A stretch of DNA of 64,000 bases from CAWIOX01 sp963837775. Its GTDB lineage: Bacteria > Pseudomonadota > Gammaproteobacteria > Burkholderiales > Burkholderiaceae_D. Position 1 is the stretch's first letter. Each line of letters begins with the position of its first letter. The stretch is from positions 1 to 64,000 of the forward strand of contig CAWIOX010000014.1 in NCBI GenBank assembly GCA_963837775.1, in the 5' to 3' direction. Positions 55,553 to 64,000 of this stretch are shown here, in pieces. The translations under genes were made by a program, and so were the position numbers. The notes under the pieces were generated by a model. It saw nothing but the letters and a program-made list of their open reading frames with translations, was not told where the DNA came from and did not search any database.

Positions 55553-55620
55553 AAATGGTAAATTTAGTATTTCTATTTTGCAATTAATTGCAAAATAGAC
55601 ATAAAAATTCAATACCATTT
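55553..55620. promoter_or_regulatory. nested inverted repeat around a 26-base palindrome
   Basis: The centre (55573-55598) is a perfect palindrome with the 13-base arm CTATTTTGCAATT. Around it lie AAATGGTA (55553-55560) and its mirror TACCATTT (55613-55620). The whole 68 bases can form a large cruciform, or two nested operators. It sits upstream of the SDR gene and downstream of the ThDP gene. Confidence 0.7.
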
Positions 55621-55641
55621 AAGTCGACAACAAAATACACG

Positions 55642-55659
55642 TTTGATTTAGAAATCAAA
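55642..55659. promoter_or_regulatory. palindrome TTTGATTT-AG-AAATCAAA
   Basis: A perfect 18-base palindrome 26 bases before the SDR start codon. Its half-site resembles TTGAT/ATCAA of FNR sites, but the spacing (six instead of four) does not fit. With the palindrome at 55573-55598 it makes an operator-rich promoter region. Confidence 0.55.
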
Positions 55660-55684
55660 TCAGGGCGAACGCAGGGGTAACACT

Positions 55685-56433
55685 ATGGATAAGCTCAAAG
55701 GGAAAACGGTGCTCATCACCGGCGGTTCAAGCGGCATCGGCTTGGCAAGCGCAAAACTGTTCCGGGATGAAGGCGCCCGTCTGGCGATTACGGGGCGCGA
55801 CCCGGATGGTTTGGCCCGTGCCCAAGAGGAACTGGGCAGCGATACCCTGGTTATTCGCAGCAATGCAGGCAATCTGGCCGAAATCGAGTCCTTGATGAAG
55901 CAAGTAGATCAGCACTTCAAGCGGTTGGATGTATTGTTCATCAATGCTGCTGTCGCCAAAGCAGCTCCCATAGAGCAGGTATCAGAATCCCAGTTTGACG
56001 AAATCATGGGGATCAACTGCAAAGGGGTGTTTTTTACAATCCAGAAAGCACTGTCGCTGTTCGGCAACAGCGCATCTGTCATCGTCACCACCTCCATCAC
56101 CAACCAATTAGGCTCACCCAATTTCAGCGTCTACGGCGCGAGCAAGGCCGCCTTGCGTTCGCTTGTGCAGTCGCTGAGCCTGGAACTCATCGGCCGCGGG
56201 ATTCGGATCAATGCGATCAGTCCCGGCCCTATCGCCACGCCGATGTTCGAGCGCTTTGGCCTGCCCGCGGATATGGTCCAGGCCATAAAAAGCGAGATCG
56301 AGCACAAGTCACCCATCAGGCGTTTCGGCACACCGGAAGAGATTGCCAAGGTCGCGCTGTTCCTCGCCTCGGACGACTCAACCTACTAGTCGGCGAGGAA
56401 ATCGTCGTCGATGGCGGCATGAGCCTGCTTTAG
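55685..56433 (+). pseudogene. short-chain dehydrogenase/reductase, frameshifted near the end
   Basis: The protein starts MDKLKGKTVLITGGSSGIGL (Rossmann motif TGGSSGIG) and keeps the catalytic Ser in VTTSITNQ and Tyr/Lys in VYGASKAALRS. The frame ends at STY (56389); with one missing base it continues as VGEEIVVDGGMSLL to 56433, the usual SDR C-terminus. Restored length is 249 residues. It begins the run of genes ending with the kinase at 61284. Confidence 0.8.
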
Positions 56434-56459
56434 CAGTGCCTGTATTACAGGGGGATAGC

Positions 56460-57266
56460 ATGAGCGACACAGAAAACCCGAATACCATACACAGCCGTAT
56501 CTGGCGCGAAGAGCCGGAACCGGACAATCCTTATGCTACCAGGGTTGCCTATTGCCGCGGCTACGATGTCTATGGCGAGATGCTGGGGCAAGCGCGCTGG
56601 GTCGATATGCTGTACCTGCTGTTCCATGACGAGGCACCCAGCGCGGCGCAAGCAGATTTGCTGGAAGCATTGGCGCTGGCGCTGGCCAACCCGGGACCCA
56701 GAGATGCCTCGGTCCATGCGGCCATGTGCGGCGGCGTTTGCGGCTCGACCGCCGCCTCCAGCCTGATGGCTGCGCTGGCGGTTGGCGCCGGGCAACTGGC
56801 CGGAGGGCGCGAAGTATTCCTGGCGATGGAAAACTGGGCTGCCTGCGGCACCGATCTCCAGGCCTGGCAAGATCAACTCGCGAGGCGTAGCGCCAGCCCG
56901 GGCAGCATCTGGCCGGCGCAGGAACATGCGCCGGGTTTCGATCCGCACGGGATCAGCACCGCCACGCCCGTCAGGCAGACCCTGACTTGTCTGGCCCGCC
57001 TGAGTACCGGATCTTATTTGTGCTGGCTGGAACAGAACCTGCCCACGCTGGAAGCCGCAGCGGCTTGCCCGCTGGCGCTGTCCGGTGTCGCCGCCGCTGC
57101 GCTGGCCGACCTCGGCTTCTCGCCTGAGCAGGGTGAAATGCTGCATCTGCTGCTGCGCTTGCCGGGTGCGGCGGCCCATGCTGTCGAACAGCGCCAGTAC
57201 GGCTACAAGAAATTTCCCTTCGGCAGCATGGAGCTGGAAACCGATCCTGCTCAGGAGCCTGTATGA
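56460..57266 (+). CDS. citrate synthase-fold protein, first of a pair
   Basis: This 268-residue protein belongs to the citrate synthase superfamily by overall pattern (YRGYDVYGEMLGQARWVDMLYLLFHDEAP; AALADLGFSPEQGEMLHLLLRLPG). The citrate synthase catalytic residues seem absent: the HGGA motif with the first His reads AGGR (about residue 110), and the Asp position near SGVAAAALADLGF is not acidic. It is shorter than citrate synthase and overlaps the next gene by four bases, so the two probably act together. Confidence 0.7.
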   Translation: MSDTENPNTIHSRIWREEPEPDNPYATRVAYCRGYDVYGEMLGQARWVDMLYLLFHDEAPSAAQADLLEALALALANPGPRDASVHAAMCGGVCGSTAASSLMAALAVGAGQLAGGREVFLAMENWAACGTDLQAWQDQLARRSASPGSIWPAQEHAPGFDPHGISTATPVRQTLTCLARLSTGSYLCWLEQNLPTLEAAAACPLALSGVAAAALADLGFSPEQGEMLHLLLRLPGAAAHAVEQRQYGYKKFPFGSMELETDPAQEPV

Positions 57267-58082
57267 ATGCCCATCCCGATCCGCAGCCGGAAAATGCCGG
57301 TGGTTTGAAGAGCCGCATGGGCGCTTTCTTTCCCGGCAGTCATGTGATTTTCCGTGGCCATGATCTGCATGCGGACCTGAAGGACATGGACTGGCTTGAA
57401 TTGTATGTGTTCGGTATCACCGGGCGTCGCTTCTCTCCCGCAACAATTGCGCCTGCTGCAGGCGATCTGGACCTATACCAGCTACCCGGATGTGCGCCTG
57501 TGGAACAATCGGGTCGCCGCTTTGGCCGGCAGCACGCGCAGTACCGGCACCCTGGGTGTCGCAGCTGCACTGGCGGTATCGGAAGCATCGATCTATGGCG
57601 GCGGCATCCTCGCTCGTGCGATAGATTTTTTTATTCGTACCCGGCAGCGCTTAGAAAGTGGCAACGACTTGACTACTTGTCTGCGTGAGGAGTTTGATAC
57701 GCATCGCAGCATAGGTGGCTACGGTCGTCCCCTGATCAATGGCGACGAGCGCATTCAGCCGATGCTGACTCTGGCCCGGAGCCTGGACCTGGATCAAGGC
57801 CCATACCTCCGTCTGGCATTTGCTGTGGAGGAAGCACTACTTTCCGGGCGCTGGCGGATGAAAATGAATTACGCTGCGCTGGTTGCCGCGCTGGGGGCGG
57901 ATATCGGGTTGACACAACAGGAGTTTTCCCTGTTCATGTTCCCGGTGTTTCTGGCAGGCATGCAGCCGTGCTTCATTGAAGCCTCCGAACGCCCTGAAGG
58001 TATGCTGTATCGGATTTCCTGTGCGGATATTGCGTACGAAGGGCGAGCACAGCGCGCCTGGCGCCAGGCAAACAGAAGTTAA
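57263..58082 (+). pseudogene. citrate synthase-fold protein, second of a pair, frameshifted
   Basis: The start MNAHPDPQPENAGGLKSRMG reads to GRRFSP (57440); one extra C breaks the frame, after which QQLRLLQAIWTYTSYPDVRL and NNRVAALAGSTRSTGTLGVA continue to 58082 (272 residues when restored). The family match is in the AALAGSTRSTGTLGVAAALA region. The expected HGGA and GxGH motifs read YGGG and GYGR, so the usual catalytic histidines are missing here too. Confidence 0.7.
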
Positions 58083-58096
58083 GGGAAAAACCATTC

Positions 58097-60193
58097 ATGC
58101 AAGTATTGCAACATCAAGCGCTGTGCGCATTGTCAGCGCTGATCTGGGCCGGCTCCGCTGCCGCCCAATCTTCCGAAGAGGAAGAGCTGGCGCTGGCCTA
58201 CGGCGACAAGTCATCGGTCAGCATCGCCACCGGCAGCCAGCAGGCAATTGCCCGCGCACCGGCTGTCGCCACCGTCATCACCGCGCACGACATCGAGGCG
58301 ATGGGCGCCACCGATCTGGATCAGGTGCTGGAAAGCGTGCCGGGCCTGCATGTATCCGTCTCGTCGCTGGCATCCAATCCGATCTACAGTTTTCGCGGCA
58401 TACACACCGGCTACAATCCGCAAGTCCTGATGCTGGTCAACGGCATCCCGATCACCAGTGTATTTCTCGGCAATCGCAGCCTGGCATGGGGCGGCATGCC
58501 GCTGGAAAATATTGCGCGGATCGAAGTGATCCGCGGGCCGGGGTCGGCGCTGTACGGTGCCGATGCGGTCTCCGGCGTGATCAATGTGATTACCAAGACG
58601 GCGGCCGACATCCAGGGCACCGAATTCGGTGTGCGGGCCGGCAGCTTCAATAGCCGCGATGCCTGGATCCAGCATGGCGGCGAACTGGGTCCGCTGGAAG
58701 CCGCGTTCTACCTGCGTGTCGGCCACACCGATGGCCAAAAAGGCATTATCCGGCAGGATTTCCAGTCTTCTCTGGACCAACTCTTCGGCACCAATGCTTC
58801 GCTTGCCCCCGGCCCGATCAACGCGCTGCGCAATGCCTTGGATGCGCGTGCCGATCTGTCGTTTGAGCAGTGGCGTTTCCGGGCCGGCGTCCAGCAGCGC
58901 GAAGTGGGCATCGGTGCCGGGCTGGCCGAGAGTCTGGACCCGAATAGCCGCGTCCCTGAATCCAGGCTGTACCTGGACCTGACTTACCAGAACGCCAACT
59001 GGGCGCCGAACTGGGATGTGTCCGGTGTCATCGGGTATTACGATCTCAAGGAAAAACCCGGCGATCCGGCCTTTATGCTGTTCCCGGCCGGCGCGTTCGG
59101 CGGTGCTTTCCCCAACGGCGTGATCGGCAATCCCGGCCATTCCGAACGTCACAGCCACGGCAGCATTTCAGCCTTCTATAGCGGCTTTGAACAGCATCGG
59201 CTACGCCTGGGCACCGGATTCAGGGTCGAGGATTTGTATGAGACCAGTGAAACCAAGAACTTCAAGATCGTCGTCATTCCGGGAATTGGCCCCGCCTTTA
59301 TTCCGTTGGGCAGCATCATCGATGTCAGCGGCACGCCGGACGTCTACCTGACGCCGCACAAGCGCAATCTGGCGTATGTGTTTGCCCAGGATGAATGGAC
59401 ACTCGCCAAGGATTGGACCCTGACGGCGGGCGTGCGGCACGACCGCTATTCGGACTTCGGCGCGACCACCAATCCGCGCCTGGCGCTGGTGTGGGACGCA
59501 GCCTATAACGTCGTCATCAAGGCATTGCACGGCCGGGCTTTCCGCGCGCCCTCTTTTGCCGAGCAGTACAGCATCAACAACCCGGTCTCCATTGGCAATC
59601 CCAGCCTGAAACCGGAAACCATCGCGACCAATGAACTGGCATTTTCCTGGCAGCCCGCCCCCACGCTGCAAACCAACCTGAGCCTGTTCCATTATCGTAT
59701 GCGCGACATCATCCGTTTCGTGCCGGATGCCAGCGGCTTCACCGCGCAGAATTCGGGCGGCCAGAGCGGCCGCGGGCTGGAGCTGGAAGCGACCTGGGAT
59801 GCGACGCGCAATTTGCGGCTTTCGGGCAGTTTTTCGCTGCAGCATTCGACCGATGAAGCCAGCGGCCAGGATGCCGGTCTGGCGCCCCATCGACGCCTGT
59901 TTGCCCGGGCCGACTGGCGTTTCGCGCCGCAATGGCAGCTTGGCACGACGCTCAACCATGTTGCCGACCGCAAGCGGCAACCGGGTGACATCCGGCCCCA
60001 GATCGCCGATTACACGACGCTGGATCTGAGCCTGAGGCGCGAGCAACTGGCCGATGGCTGGACCGCGAGCGTCATGCTGCTGAATCTGTTCAACCAGGAT
60101 GCCAGGGAACCGAGCCTGGCTCCGGGTTATATTCCGTTCGACTTGCCGCTTCCAGGCCGGACCCTGTATGTCCAGTTCCAGCACAAGCTCTGA
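58097..60193 (+). CDS. TonB-dependent outer-membrane receptor
   Basis: This 698-residue protein has a signal peptide (about residues 1-24), a plug domain (about 50-170; QQAIARAPAVATVITAHDIE, VLESVPGLHVSVSS, RIEVIRGPGSALYGADAVSG) and a 22-strand beta barrel ending in an aromatic-rich QFQHKL with terminal Leu. No typical TonB box is obvious. It probably imports a scarce ligand, perhaps the product or substrate of the neighbouring enzymes. Confidence 0.9.
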   Translation: MQVLQHQALCALSALIWAGSAAAQSSEEEELALAYGDKSSVSIATGSQQAIARAPAVATVITAHDIEAMGATDLDQVLESVPGLHVSVSSLASNPIYSFRGIHTGYNPQVLMLVNGIPITSVFLGNRSLAWGGMPLENIARIEVIRGPGSALYGADAVSGVINVITKTAADIQGTEFGVRAGSFNSRDAWIQHGGELGPLEAAFYLRVGHTDGQKGIIRQDFQSSLDQLFGTNASLAPGPINALRNALDARADLSFEQWRFRAGVQQREVGIGAGLAESLDPNSRVPESRLYLDLTYQNANWAPNWDVSGVIGYYDLKEKPGDPAFMLFPAGAFGGAFPNGVIGNPGHSERHSHGSISAFYSGFEQHRLRLGTGFRVEDLYETSETKNFKIVVIPGIGPAFIPLGSIIDVSGTPDVYLTPHKRNLAYVFAQDEWTLAKDWTLTAGVRHDRYSDFGATTNPRLALVWDAAYNVVIKALHGRAFRAPSFAEQYSINNPVSIGNPSLKPETIATNELAFSWQPAPTLQTNLSLFHYRMRDIIRFVPDASGFTAQNSGGQSGRGLELEATWDATRNLRLSGSFSLQHSTDEASGQDAGLAPHRRLFARADWRFAPQWQLGTTLNHVADRKRQPGDIRPQIADYTTLDLSLRREQLADGWTASVMLLNLFNQDAREPSLAPGYIPFDLPLPGRTLYVQFQHKL

Positions 60194-61175
60194 GACAGTG
60201 ACAGGAGCATGCCCTTCTGCAAGGGCGTACTCTGCCCTGTTGCGACGCGCAATCAGCTTGTTTCTGGCGCTGGCCTGTGCGCTGGCTCACGCAGCTCAGG
60301 CCAATGATGGCTCTGCCATCGCGGTTATTTACCCGGATTTGGGCGAGCCTTTTCGCAGCGTTTTTAACAAGATCATCGAAGGCATTGAGGAGCAGGCCAG
60401 AATGCGTGTCAACAGCTATCCGCTCGGACCGAACAGCAATGCGGCCGAGCTGAACGGGCAGTTGAAACGCAACGGCACCAGGGTCGTGATTGCTCTCGGA
60501 CGGCAGGGAGTCAAGATTGCAAGCGGACTGGAGCGCGACATTGCCGTGGTGGTGGGCGGTGTGCTGTCGGTCCCGGAGGCAGAAAATCGCAATTTGACCG
60601 GGATCAGTCTGACGCCGGACCCGGGCCTGCTGTTTGCGTTCCTGAAAAAATTGTTGCCCAATACAAAAAGAGTCACCGTGATCTACGATCCGCAGAACAA
60701 TGCATGGCTGCTGAAGCTGGCGCAGGCGGCAGCCAAGGCGCAGGGCCTGGAACTGGTGGCCCATGAAGCGCCGGACCTGGCAAGCGCAGCACGTCTGTAT
60801 GAAGCCGCTTTCGCCGCAGCCGATAGCCGGCTGGATGCAATCTGGTTGCCGCATGATGCGACCACGGTGGATGAGGCCACGATTTTGCCGCTGGTCCTGA
60901 AGGAATCCTGGAACCGCAGCGTCCCGATCTTTTCCAGCAGTTTCCTGCACGTCAAGAAGGGCGCGCTGTTCGCGCTGTATCCGAACAATATGGAACTGGG
61001 GCGCGATTTGGCCATTGCCGCACTCGGCGTACTGGCGGGAGAGCCCCGCAAGCGCGGCATCTTACCGCTGCGCGAGGTATACACGGCAGTCAATCTGCGC
61101 TCTGCCAGTCACATCGGCTTGACCATCGATCATCAGCAACAACGCAGTTTCAATGCCATTTTCCCGGAGCCATGA
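60168..61175 (+). CDS. ABC_sub_bind-type periplasmic binding protein
   Basis: This roughly 335-residue protein has an N-terminal hydrophobic segment (LFLALACALAHAAQA) and the PF04392-like pattern (IAVIYPDLGEPFRSVFNKII; VVIALGRQGVKIASGL; NTKRVTVIYDPQNNAWLLKL). It overlaps the receptor gene by 26 bases. No permease or ATPase gene lies here, so it may be a sensor subunit for the kinase that follows. An internal TTG near 60239 is an alternative start. Confidence 0.75.
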   Translation: MSSSSTSSETVTGACPSARAYSALLRRAISLFLALACALAHAAQANDGSAIAVIYPDLGEPFRSVFNKIIEGIEEQARMRVNSYPLGPNSNAAELNGQLKRNGTRVVIALGRQGVKIASGLERDIAVVVGGVLSVPEAENRNLTGISLTPDPGLLFAFLKKLLPNTKRVTVIYDPQNNAWLLKLAQAAAKAQGLELVAHEAPDLASAARLYEAAFAAADSRLDAIWLPHDATTVDEATILPLVLKESWNRSVPIFSSSFLHVKKGALFALYPNNMELGRDLAIAALGVLAGEPRKRGILPLREVYTAVNLRSASHIGLTIDHQQQRSFNAIFPEP

Positions 61176-61283
61176 TGAAGATACTTAATTACCGCCAGCA
61201 ACGCAGCGCATCATCGGTCATGGATACAATAAGGGCAATGCAATATACGACGCCTACCTTTCCCCCAACCTGACGGGCACATC

Positions 61284-64000
61284 ATGTTGCACGACTATTT
61301 TCGCCGTACCGGCTTTCGCAGCCAGCTGACAGTCATTGTCACGAGCGCCATCTTGGTTCTGGCGCTGTTTTCATCCCTGATCAACTCCTGGGAAAGCAGC
61401 CGGCGCATGCGCGCGTATCTGATCGAGCAGGGCCAGCAGATCGCCGAAAATCTGGCGCGCCAGAGCATACTGGCCCTGCTTTATCATTCGCCCGAGAATG
61501 CGCGCGAGGTAGTCGCGACTACCCTGGCCTTTCCTGATGTATTGCAGGTCGAGATTACTGACGCCGCCAATAAAGTCCTGCTGTCTGAAACCAGAGCCGC
61601 CACGCAAATCGAAGCGATGCAGCGACCCCGGCCCGATGCCAGTCTGAACAAGGCCAGACTGGTGCAGGAAACCGATGATGCATGGCGCTTCGATGCCGCG
61701 GTCCATAATGGCGAGGCGGCGGCCTCGCCATATGAGCTTGCCGAGCGCAAACCCAAGCTGCTCGGGTATGTGCATATCGTACTGAGCAAGGACACCATGA
61801 AACGCATGGTGATTTCATTGCTTGATAGGAAATCTCGCAATCACGCTCTCGTTCGCCATCATCCTGCTGGGCGTCATGCGCCTTCTGACGCGGCACTTGA
61901 TCCGCCCATTAAATAATCTGTCTGGCCTGATGGGGCGCGCCGAGGCCGGCGAATCCGGCATGCGTGCGACTCCGGAAGGCCCGCGCGACATTGTTGAGAT
62001 GGCGCTCGCCTTCAACCAGATGATGAGCGTGCTGGAGCAGCGCGAAGCAGAATTGAAGCAATCCCGGGATCAGGCGCTGCACATGGCGCTGATGAAGGCG
62101 CAATTCGCCGCCACCGTCAGCCACGAAGTGCGCACCCCATTGAATGGGGTGATCGGCATGCTTGACGTGCTCAAGGAAATGCCGCTCACACCGCCGCAGC
62201 ATGAATGCGTCGAGGTGGCCTGCGGTTCGGCCCACACCTTGCTGGATCTGATCAATAACATCCTCGATTTCTCCAAGATGGAAGCCAGCAAGGTGGTGCT
62301 GGAAGAGATCGATTTCGACTTGCGCAAGTTGCTCGATGAGGTGGTCGAACTGCTTGCCGACCAGGTGCAGCAAAAAGGTCTGGAACTCGGTTATCTGCTG
62401 GCCCCCGGCGTGCCCGACCGGATCAAGGGTGACTCACACCGCTTGCGGCAGGTGCTGCTCAATCTGATTGGCAACGCGGTGAAATTCACCGAGCATGGCG
62501 AAGTGGCGCTGCGCATCTCTTGCGTGGCAGACGGCCTTGACCATCTCAGGCTGCGCTTCGAGGTGAGCGACACCGGCATCGGCATGGACCAGGATACGGC
62601 GCTGCATGTGTTTGAATCCTTCACGCAGGCCGACCGCTCCACCACCCGCAGATACGGCGGCACCGGCCTCGGCCTGACGATCAGCAAGCAGCTGGTGGAG
62701 CTCATGGGCGGCGAGATCGGGGTCGTCAGCCAGCACGGAAGCGGCACAACTTTCTGGCTCACCATCCTGTGCAAACCAGGCGAGTTGAGTTCACCCGCGC
62801 CCGAACGGCAAGACTTTCCCGGGCTGCGGGTGCTGGTCATGGCCGAAAGCGAAATTGTGCGCAGTTTCCTGACGCAAAGCCTGACGCACCAGGGCATGTC
62901 TTGTCATGCAGCAAGCAGCGGCGCCGAGGCGCTGTTGGCGCTGGGGCGCGCCGAACAGAGCCACGCACCCTATTTCCTGGTGATCATGGACCTCAGCGCC
63001 AGTGACGCGCAGGGCGCAGACCTGGCACATCATATTCATTCCGATCCGGCGCTAGCGGCGACCCGTTTATTGCTGCTGGATCGCTATGGCGCACCGCAGA
63101 GCGAATTGCCGGCGGGCGCCGATGGTTACCTGGGCAAACCTCTGCGCATGAATCGCCTGCTCGATGCGATCCGGCGCCTGCTGTCGGACGGCGCACCTCG
63201 CGCCCTGGCAGCAACACCTGCCACTGTGCCGGAAGATCCGGCCGCTGCAGTCAATATGTATCGGGTGCTGGTAGTGGAAGACAACCGTACCAATCAGGCG
63301 GTGGCGGCCGGCATGCTTGCCATGAGCGGCTGCAGTTGCGAATTTGCTTCCAATGGCTGGGAGGCAATTGATGCGATCCGCCGCAGTTGTTTTGACCTGA
63401 TCCTGATGGATTGCAACATGCCCGAGATGGACGGGTATGAGGTCACCGCGCACATCCGCAATATTGAAGAACCGCAGGGAAGACGCACGCCGATCATCGC
63501 GATGACAGCCAACGCCCAGCCCGGAGATGTGGAAAAATGCCTGGCAGCAGGCATGGACGATTATCTGGCAAAACCCATCACGCTGGTTACGCTGCGCGCC
63601 AAACTGGCGTGCTGGCTCACCAAGCCGATGCGGTCCGAACCGCGCGCGGAAAAAATGCCGGAGCCGGTCGCGCCTGAAGGCGGCCCGCTGGATCGGGTCG
63701 TGTTCGACAAGCTGCGTGAAATCCTCGGCCCCGCGCTGCAGCATGCAGTGATGCCCTTCCTGGAAGACATGCCGACCTATCTGGAACAACTGGAGCAAGC
63801 CGTCAGCCAGGGTGATGCTGAAGCCGCTCATGCCGCCGCGCACACCATCAAGGGCTGCAGCAGCAACCTGGGCGCCACCAGCCTGACCCTGTGCGCCAAG
63901 GAGGTGGAAGAACTGGCCCTGAAGCAACAGGTTGATGCGATACGCCCGCTGCTGGCACAACTGCGCTCAGCCTTCGACGAGGTGGCAGTGCTGCTCGGCA
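61284..64000 (+). pseudogene. BarA-like hybrid histidine kinase, frameshifted, continues past window
   Basis: Domains in order: membrane helix (about residues 13-35), periplasmic CHASE8-like sensor, second membrane helix, HAMP, HisKA (ATVSHEVRTPLNGVIGM), ATPase domain (NLIGNAVKFTE, DTGIGMD, GTGLGLTIS), a first receiver (IMDLSASDAQG, keeps the Asp), a second receiver (ILMDCNMPEMDGYE) and an Hpt domain (HAAAHTIKGCSSNLG). One extra T near 61822 breaks the frame inside helix 2; after removal it reads through to the window end without a stop. The C-terminus is not visible. Confidence 0.85.

Noticed and set aside
55642..55659. FNR site before the SDR gene
   Set aside because: TTGAT and ATCAA are separated by six bases; FNR sites have four.

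Overview
The window looks like a chromosomal segment of a GC-rich betaproteobacterium of the order Burkholderiales, probably near Oxalobacteraceae. The reasons are the gene order def / LysM protein / dprA / smg / topB, the presence of DUF2917, DUF3717, DUF3299 and DUF2946 families, phaB for polyhydroxybutyrate, and many LysR regulators. The family placement is inference. I see no rRNA, tRNA, CRISPR array, prophage or transposase.

Layout. 1-2893: a tandem duplication of a three-gene unit (DUF2946 protein, small exported protein, Crp/Fnr regulator); the second copy is decaying. 2907-8590: a metal (probably zinc) uptake locus behind two palindromic operators. It holds a 48-residue membrane protein, an ATPase-permease-binding protein ABC system, and a second ABC pair with a small protein and a DUF3299 protein, resembling zrg loci. 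8669-11700: PEBP protein, pncB, DUF5335-like protein. 11868-15201: a PLP racemase, a LysR regulator and an amino-acid binding protein sharing operator motifs. 15359-21684: small metabolic and regulatory genes (isochorismatase, cupin, GlxA-type regulator, lipoprotein, EamA exporter, LysR, second PEBP). 21888-24683: Cd/Zn/Pb ATPase with divergent MerR regulator. 24804-28953: phaB and a large GGDEF-EAL protein. 28976-39982: housekeeping block fmt...def, LysM, dprA, smg, topB, interrupted between fmt and def by a glutaryl-CoA module. 40149-43941: ClC channel, CDF exporter, MFS transporter, 42-residue membrane protein. 44208-47584: a KaiC-like ATPase with a small partner and a hybrid kinase. 47775-53371: assorted genes including HDOD and B12-binding radical SAM proteins. 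53645-64000: ThDP enzyme, SDR, two citrate-synthase-fold proteins, TonB receptor, periplasmic binding protein and a hybrid kinase that runs off the window.

Three signals cut across the window. First, thirteen genes are each broken by one single-base indel while the reading continues perfectly in the next frame; many are normally essential or conserved, so uncorrected sequencing or assembly error is the simplest explanation. Second, seven copies of an 80-100 base intergenic repeat are scattered between 8.6 and 48.3 kb, in both orientations. Third, the last 10 kb is an unusual metabolic and sensory cluster whose two citrate-synthase-fold proteins seem to lack the known catalytic residues; together with the KaiC-like module it is the best candidate for undescribed biology here.
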